This document shows positions 34,005 to 37,041 of a stretch of 37,041 bases of DNA, in pieces. The notes beneath the pieces were generated by a model. The model had not been told where the DNA came from and made no database searches. It worked only from the letters and a program-made list of their open reading frames with translations. Each line of letters begins with the position of its first letter. Position 1 is the first letter of the stretch. The position numbers were made by a program, and so were the translations under genes. The stretch comes from Chrysochromulina parva (Eukaryota; Haptophyta; Prymnesiales; Chrysochromulinaceae): the NCBI GenBank assembly GCA_002887195.1, contig PJAB01000159.1, positions 1 through 37,041 on the forward strand, in the 5' to 3' direction.

Positions 34005-36072
34005 ATGCTCGGCACGACCTGCTCCGCCCCGGGCAAGGTGCTCCTCGCCGGGGGCTATCTGATCCTCGACCGGCCGCACAGCGGCCTCGTGCTCGCGCTC
34101 GACGCGCGGTTCTACAGCCGTGTCGAGCTGCACGAGTTTAAGGACGCAGCGGCAGCAAAAACACCTGCCACATCGCTGCTCATCGAGGTTCACAGCCCGC
34201 AGTTTGACGATGAGCGGCGGTACGTGTACGAGCCGACGGCGTCGACACCGCTCGCACCAACGCCACGCGCGGATGGGACCGCGCCGCCGCCGACCAATCG
34301 GTACGTAGAGGTGCCGCTTTTGTACGGCCTCACGCTCCTTACTGAGCTTCGTGGCTCTGGCTACGTAGCCGAGGCAGTCAAGGCGTCCCGCGCAGCGGGA
34401 TGGGCATCGTTTGGTGGCACTGTCGGACTCCGTGTGACTCTCGCCGCTGACAATGCTTTCTACTCACAGGCGGCCGAGCTGCGCGCTCGCGGCTGGCCAC
34501 AGTCTGCAGCCTCCTTGCGTGCGCTGCCGTCAATGCTGCCACCCAGGCGAGATGAGGAAGGCGAGATCGCAAAGACAGGCCTCGGCTCCTCTGCTACGCT
34601 CGTCACCTCCCTCCTCGCCGCGCTCCTCGGCACGTTTGGCGCCATCTCCCTGCCGGGGGAGGCGGTTACACTGGGTGCAGCGAGCACGACGCCGACGTCG
34701 CTGGCTCTGCTGCACTCTCTTGCGCAGCTGTGCCATTGCGCGGCCCAAGGCAAAGTAGGCTCAGGCTTTGATGTATGCTCGGCCACTTATGGCTCCCAGC
34801 GGTGCGCTCGCCGCCGCTCGCCACGGCGCTTGGCTCTGTAACGTTACTTGCAGGCGCCGCCTCTGATGGCTCCTCGGATGTCTCGCCCTACCTACCGACA
34901 CGTCCGACACATCCCCGCACGTCCCCACACGTCCCCACACGTCCCCACACGTCTGCTTCGGCTGGTGCAGGTACGTTCGCTTCTCGCCGTCCCTGATCGC
35001 GCCGTTCCTAGCTTTGGCAGACGGCGCCGCACCGCCGGCGAAAGAGCTGGCTGCATGTGTGCTCGGCACTACGAGCGCATGGGATCATAGTGTCGAGCCC
35101 TTTCACTTGCCACCAGGGGTGGAGGTGATGATGGCGGATGTGGCGTGTGGCGCAAACACTCCGTCGATGGTCAAGCAGGTGCAGAAGTGGCGCCAGAGTG
35201 ACCCGGCGGCCGAGGCGCTCTGGCAAGAGTACGCCGCGGCCAGTGCCAAGGTGCAAGGGGCTATCGCGGCTCTCTGCAGGCTGCATGAGCGCGGCGTCGG
35301 CGGCCGTGGTTGGGATGCACAGCTGTGCGAGTGCAGCGCTGTGCAGCCGACGGAATGGAACTCGATCAGTCCCGTGGGCGCTGCGCTCGCTCTCATTCGC
35401 CAGAGTGGCCTCGAGCTTCGTCAGCTCATCCTGTTTGTCTCCGCCGCCGCCGCCACAGCCATTGAGCCGCCGGCACAGACGGCTTTACTGAATGCCACGA
35501 TGGAGGTACCGGGAGTGCTTCTCGCGGTGGTGCCGGGCGCGGGTGGTGGCGATGCCGTTCTGGCACTCATCCTTCCGAGCGCTGCCCCGAGCGCTACCGA
35601 CGGCCCTGTCGGCGAGCGCGCTCGCGCCCCTTGTGGCATGGCAGCGACACGTTCTCGAGTTGCAGCGCTGTGGGCGACGTGGCCCACGACCGCGCCGCCG
35701 CCTGCCCCCACGGTCGTGTGTGAGCTGCCCGTGAGAGAGGCGCCCGCCGCAGCGCGCCACAATGGGGTGCTAGTCGAGGCGACCTCCATGGAGCAAGGCG
35801 TGCATGCATCCGCGGGCGCTAAGCAGCTCGCTGCTGCCCGGGAGAACGCGATCTCCGCGCGCGCCGCGCCCAGCTCCGTCAACCACTTGCGCTCGCCGTC
35901 GCTGCGCGTGTACACTCCGGACGAGCTGCGCGAGCGGGCAGCGAAACGGTCGGAGCGTGCGGCGTGGGCTAGGGCAGCGGCCGAGGCTCTCGCCGTCGTC
36001 GCCGCCGTCGCCACCATCGTCGTCATCGGTTTCCGGCGACGCCAGTCCCATAGCCACTCCCAGCGGTCGTAG
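34005..36072 (+). CDS. PMK: Phosphomevalonate kinase, two exons, with tail-anchor-like C-terminal extension (632 aa)
   Basis: Proposed join of 34005-34801 and 34971-36072. GHMP-kinase features: SAPGKVLLAGGYLILDRPHS near the start, KTGLGSSATLVTSLLAAL (about 189, the phosphate-binding Gly-rich loop), GKVGSGFDVCSATYGSQR (about 250) and, across the splice, YVRFSPSLIAPFLALADG. Exon 2 continues with WDHSVEPFHLPPGVEVMMAD, NTPSMVKQVQKWR, ATMEVPGVLLAVVPGAGGGD and ending elements VALW and LPVREA. The enzyme phosphorylates mevalonate-5-phosphate to the diphosphate in the mevalonate route to isoprenoids. The family usually ends about here (residue 540). This protein goes on for about 90 residues: a basic helix (ELRERAAKRSERAAWARAAA), one hydrophobic segment (LAVVAAVATIVVIGF) and a short basic/His/Ser tail, as in tail-anchored proteins. 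Confidence 0.92.
34802..34970 (+). other. Predicted 169-nt intron of PMK containing a 10-bp minisatellite
   Basis: Donor GTGCGC at 34802 and acceptor GGTGCAG ending at 34970, phase 2. The split codon CG-G restores Gln-Arg-Tyr of the family. Unspliced, the frame ends at a TAA at 34839. The intron carries three perfect GTCCCCACAC units (34921-34950) and degenerate flanking copies (34901-34920). Confidence 0.92.
34901..34953 (+). repeat. GTCCCCACAC tandem repeat in the PMK intron
   Basis: Three perfect 10-bp units at 34921-34950 are preceded by ATCCCCGCAC and CGTCCGACAC as degenerate units. The C-rich run lies 20-50 bp before the acceptor and may serve as its pyrimidine-rich tract. Confidence 0.85.
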
Positions 36073-36507
36073 AGGAAACTTCTCGCTTCGCACACGACTC
36101 CATTGCAGACTGAGTGCTCGAGGGGACGCTTGGCCACGGCGCCCGTCACGGCGCCCGGGGATGTTTGGAGGTTGGAGGTGGAGGTGGAGGTGGAAGGTTG
36201 GACGGTTTGTGGACGGGCCTCCGCCAGGATCGGAAGGTTTCGTTGATGGCCCTCACCGGCCTCGCAGAAGCTAGCAGAAGCAATCGTTCGAGAGCGGTTG
36301 GAGAGAGGGGTTACGGGTGTGGCGTCCGGGAGGACGGAGCTCGGAGGATATTGGCGCACGCACGCGTCGGTTCCGCGGCGAGAACTCCTCTCGGCTCCTC
36401 CGCGCATTGCCTCCGCGGGAAAACTCGGGCTTAACTCGCCGGTCCGGTGTCTTGGGTGTCGAATTATAAACATTGGCTGTGAATTAATCTCGCACAGGGC
36501 GTCGAAT
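36073..36507 (+). promoter_or_regulatory. Intergenic region before the last gene (435 bp)
   Basis: It contains a 12-bp direct duplication (CACGGCGCCCGT/G, 36135-36158), a G-rich tract of GGAGGT units (36166-36202) with G-quadruplex potential on +, and the TATA/inverted-CCAAT element at 36465-36484. No gene is seen in it. Confidence 0.45.
36465..36484 (+). promoter_or_regulatory. TATA plus inverted-CCAAT core element of the last gene
   Basis: TATAAACATTGGCTGTGAAT ends 23 bp before the ATG at 36508. It differs from the PMK element (33867-33889) by one missing C after TATAAAC. ATTGG is an inverted CCAAT box directly downstream of the TATA box. Confidence 0.7.
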
Positions 36508-37041
36508 ATGTTGGCCAACACTACATCGGCGCCGCCGGCGACCGCGGCAGCGGCCGCCGACATGTCGTCGAAGCTCGATCTGCTGCGCCGCGCGTATAGA
36601 GTGCTCAAGCACGACTTCGACGAGAGCGAGCGTGCCCTTGCTGCTGAGCGTGCCGCTCGCGTATCAGCGGTCGGCGAATTAACAGGGCTCCTCCAGCGCG
36701 CAGAGGCCGCGGAGCGCGAGGCGCGCGAGCTCAAAGCTTCGGTGCACACGCGTGCGGCTTCTGCGCATAGCTCGCTCCAAAGGCATCAACGCACGTTTGC
36801 AGAGCCTGCCATCGAGTCGGGTGGCAGCAGCGCTGGTGGTGGCGGTAGCTACCAGCGAGGAATGGATTGGGCGGACCGTATCCTGTCGCACGCCACACTC
36901 TTCTCATCGGCGTTCTCAACGTCTCTCGACTCGCACGGCGGGCTTGCCGTGCCTCTCGCCGTCCAGCAACGTCTCGAGCAGCAGGAGCAGCTGCTCTCAG
37001 CGCACGCCGACCTCGTTCAGAGCCTTGCCCTCGAGGTACGT
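36508..37041 (+). CDS. Hypothetical coiled-coil protein, N-terminal part (at least 178 codons, runs off the window)
   Basis: The frame is open from the ATG at 36508 to the window end. The start reads MLANTTSAPPATAAAAADMS, followed by a charged helix (KLDLLRRAYRVLKHDFDESE and onward to about residue 85) with heptad-like Leu/Ala spacing. A Gly/Ser linker follows, then DWADRILSHATLFSSAF and a second helix (VQQRLEQQEQLLSAHADLVQ) reaching the edge. The last six bases are GTACGT, identical to a consensus donor, so the exon may end at 37035. No family is recognised; it resembles the other coiled-coil proteins of the window. Confidence 0.65.
   Translation, partial: MLANTTSAPPATAAAAADMSSKLDLLRRAYRVLKHDFDESERALAAERAARVSAVGELTGLLQRAEAAEREARELKASVHTRAASAHSSLQRHQRTFAEPAIESGGSSAGGGGSYQRGMDWADRILSHATLFSSAFSTSLDSHGGLAVPLAVQQRLEQQEQLLSAHADLVQSLALEVR

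Noticed and set aside
34921..34950. CRISPR-like or telomeric array
   Set aside because: Units are 10 bp with no spacers, inside an intron; simple minisatellite.
34839..34970. Truncated PMK ending at the TAA after SPRRLAL
   Set aside because: The missing catalytic half follows in frame after a GT-AG intron that recreates the conserved Gln-Arg-Tyr junction.
35421..36749. 442-codon - ORF across PMK exon 2 and the next gene start
   Set aside because: Antisense to two better-supported genes, Ser/Ala/Arg-rich, no recognisable domain.

Overview
This is nuclear DNA of a photosynthetic eukaryote, most likely a haptophyte-type alga (moderate confidence). Evidence for a nucleus: histone H2A.Z, GT-AG spliceosomal introns, RRM, PP2C, ZIP and DCD proteins. 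Evidence for a plastid: a fibrillin and a YqgF/RuvX nuclease with an N-terminal signal-like segment. A phosphomevalonate kinase (mevalonate pathway) argues against green algae. The DNA is very GC-rich and CpG-rich, genes are intron-poor, and the four introns I can place are short (72, 86, 169 and 219 nt) and end in GCAG. Several proteins belong to unnamed families that recur in marine algae.

Layout, left to right: two coiled-coil genes on + (220-1248, 1461-4646); a large Sfi1-like coiled-coil gene on - (5616-8843); a small basic membrane protein on + (9010-9591); a fibrillin on - (9849-11027), start-to-start with a two-exon LRR gene on + (11009-12876); a DCD-domain protein (13856-15586) and a low-complexity protein with a C-terminal beta-rich module (15964-17751), both on -; TCF25/RQC1 on + with an intron (18000-20297); two-exon H2A.Z on - (20973-21572), divergent from a Nop12/RBM34-type RRM protein (22020-23240 +); YqgF/RuvX on - (23740-24438), divergent from a PP2C phosphatase (24628-26427 +); a ZIP-type metal transporter on + (26780-28126); a type II membrane protein on - (29742-31013), divergent from an SH3/Tudor-like repeat protein (31375-32199 +); an unknown protein on - (32442-33506), divergent from two-exon phosphomevalonate kinase on + (34005-36072); and the start of a coiled-coil gene running off the right edge (36508-37041 +).

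The most striking organisation is the near-strict alternation of strands. Seven head-to-head pairs share short, presumably bidirectional promoter regions (from overlapping start codons up to about 500 bp). Seven tail-to-tail spacers (242-1615 bp) mostly consist of CpG-dense blocks, a short AT-rich island and GC-rich palindromes. Two genes on the right share an almost identical TATA plus inverted-CCAAT element.

The genes do not form one pathway. Themes are ribosome biogenesis and quality control (Nop12, TCF25), chromatin (H2A.Z), plastid maintenance (fibrillin, YqgF), isoprenoid synthesis (PMK), metal transport, and several coiled-coil or LRR proteins of the type found at centrosomes and cilia. 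Many long ORFs antisense to the Ala/Arg-rich genes are GC-bias shadows and are left out. I had no alignment tools; family assignments rest on motifs read by eye.
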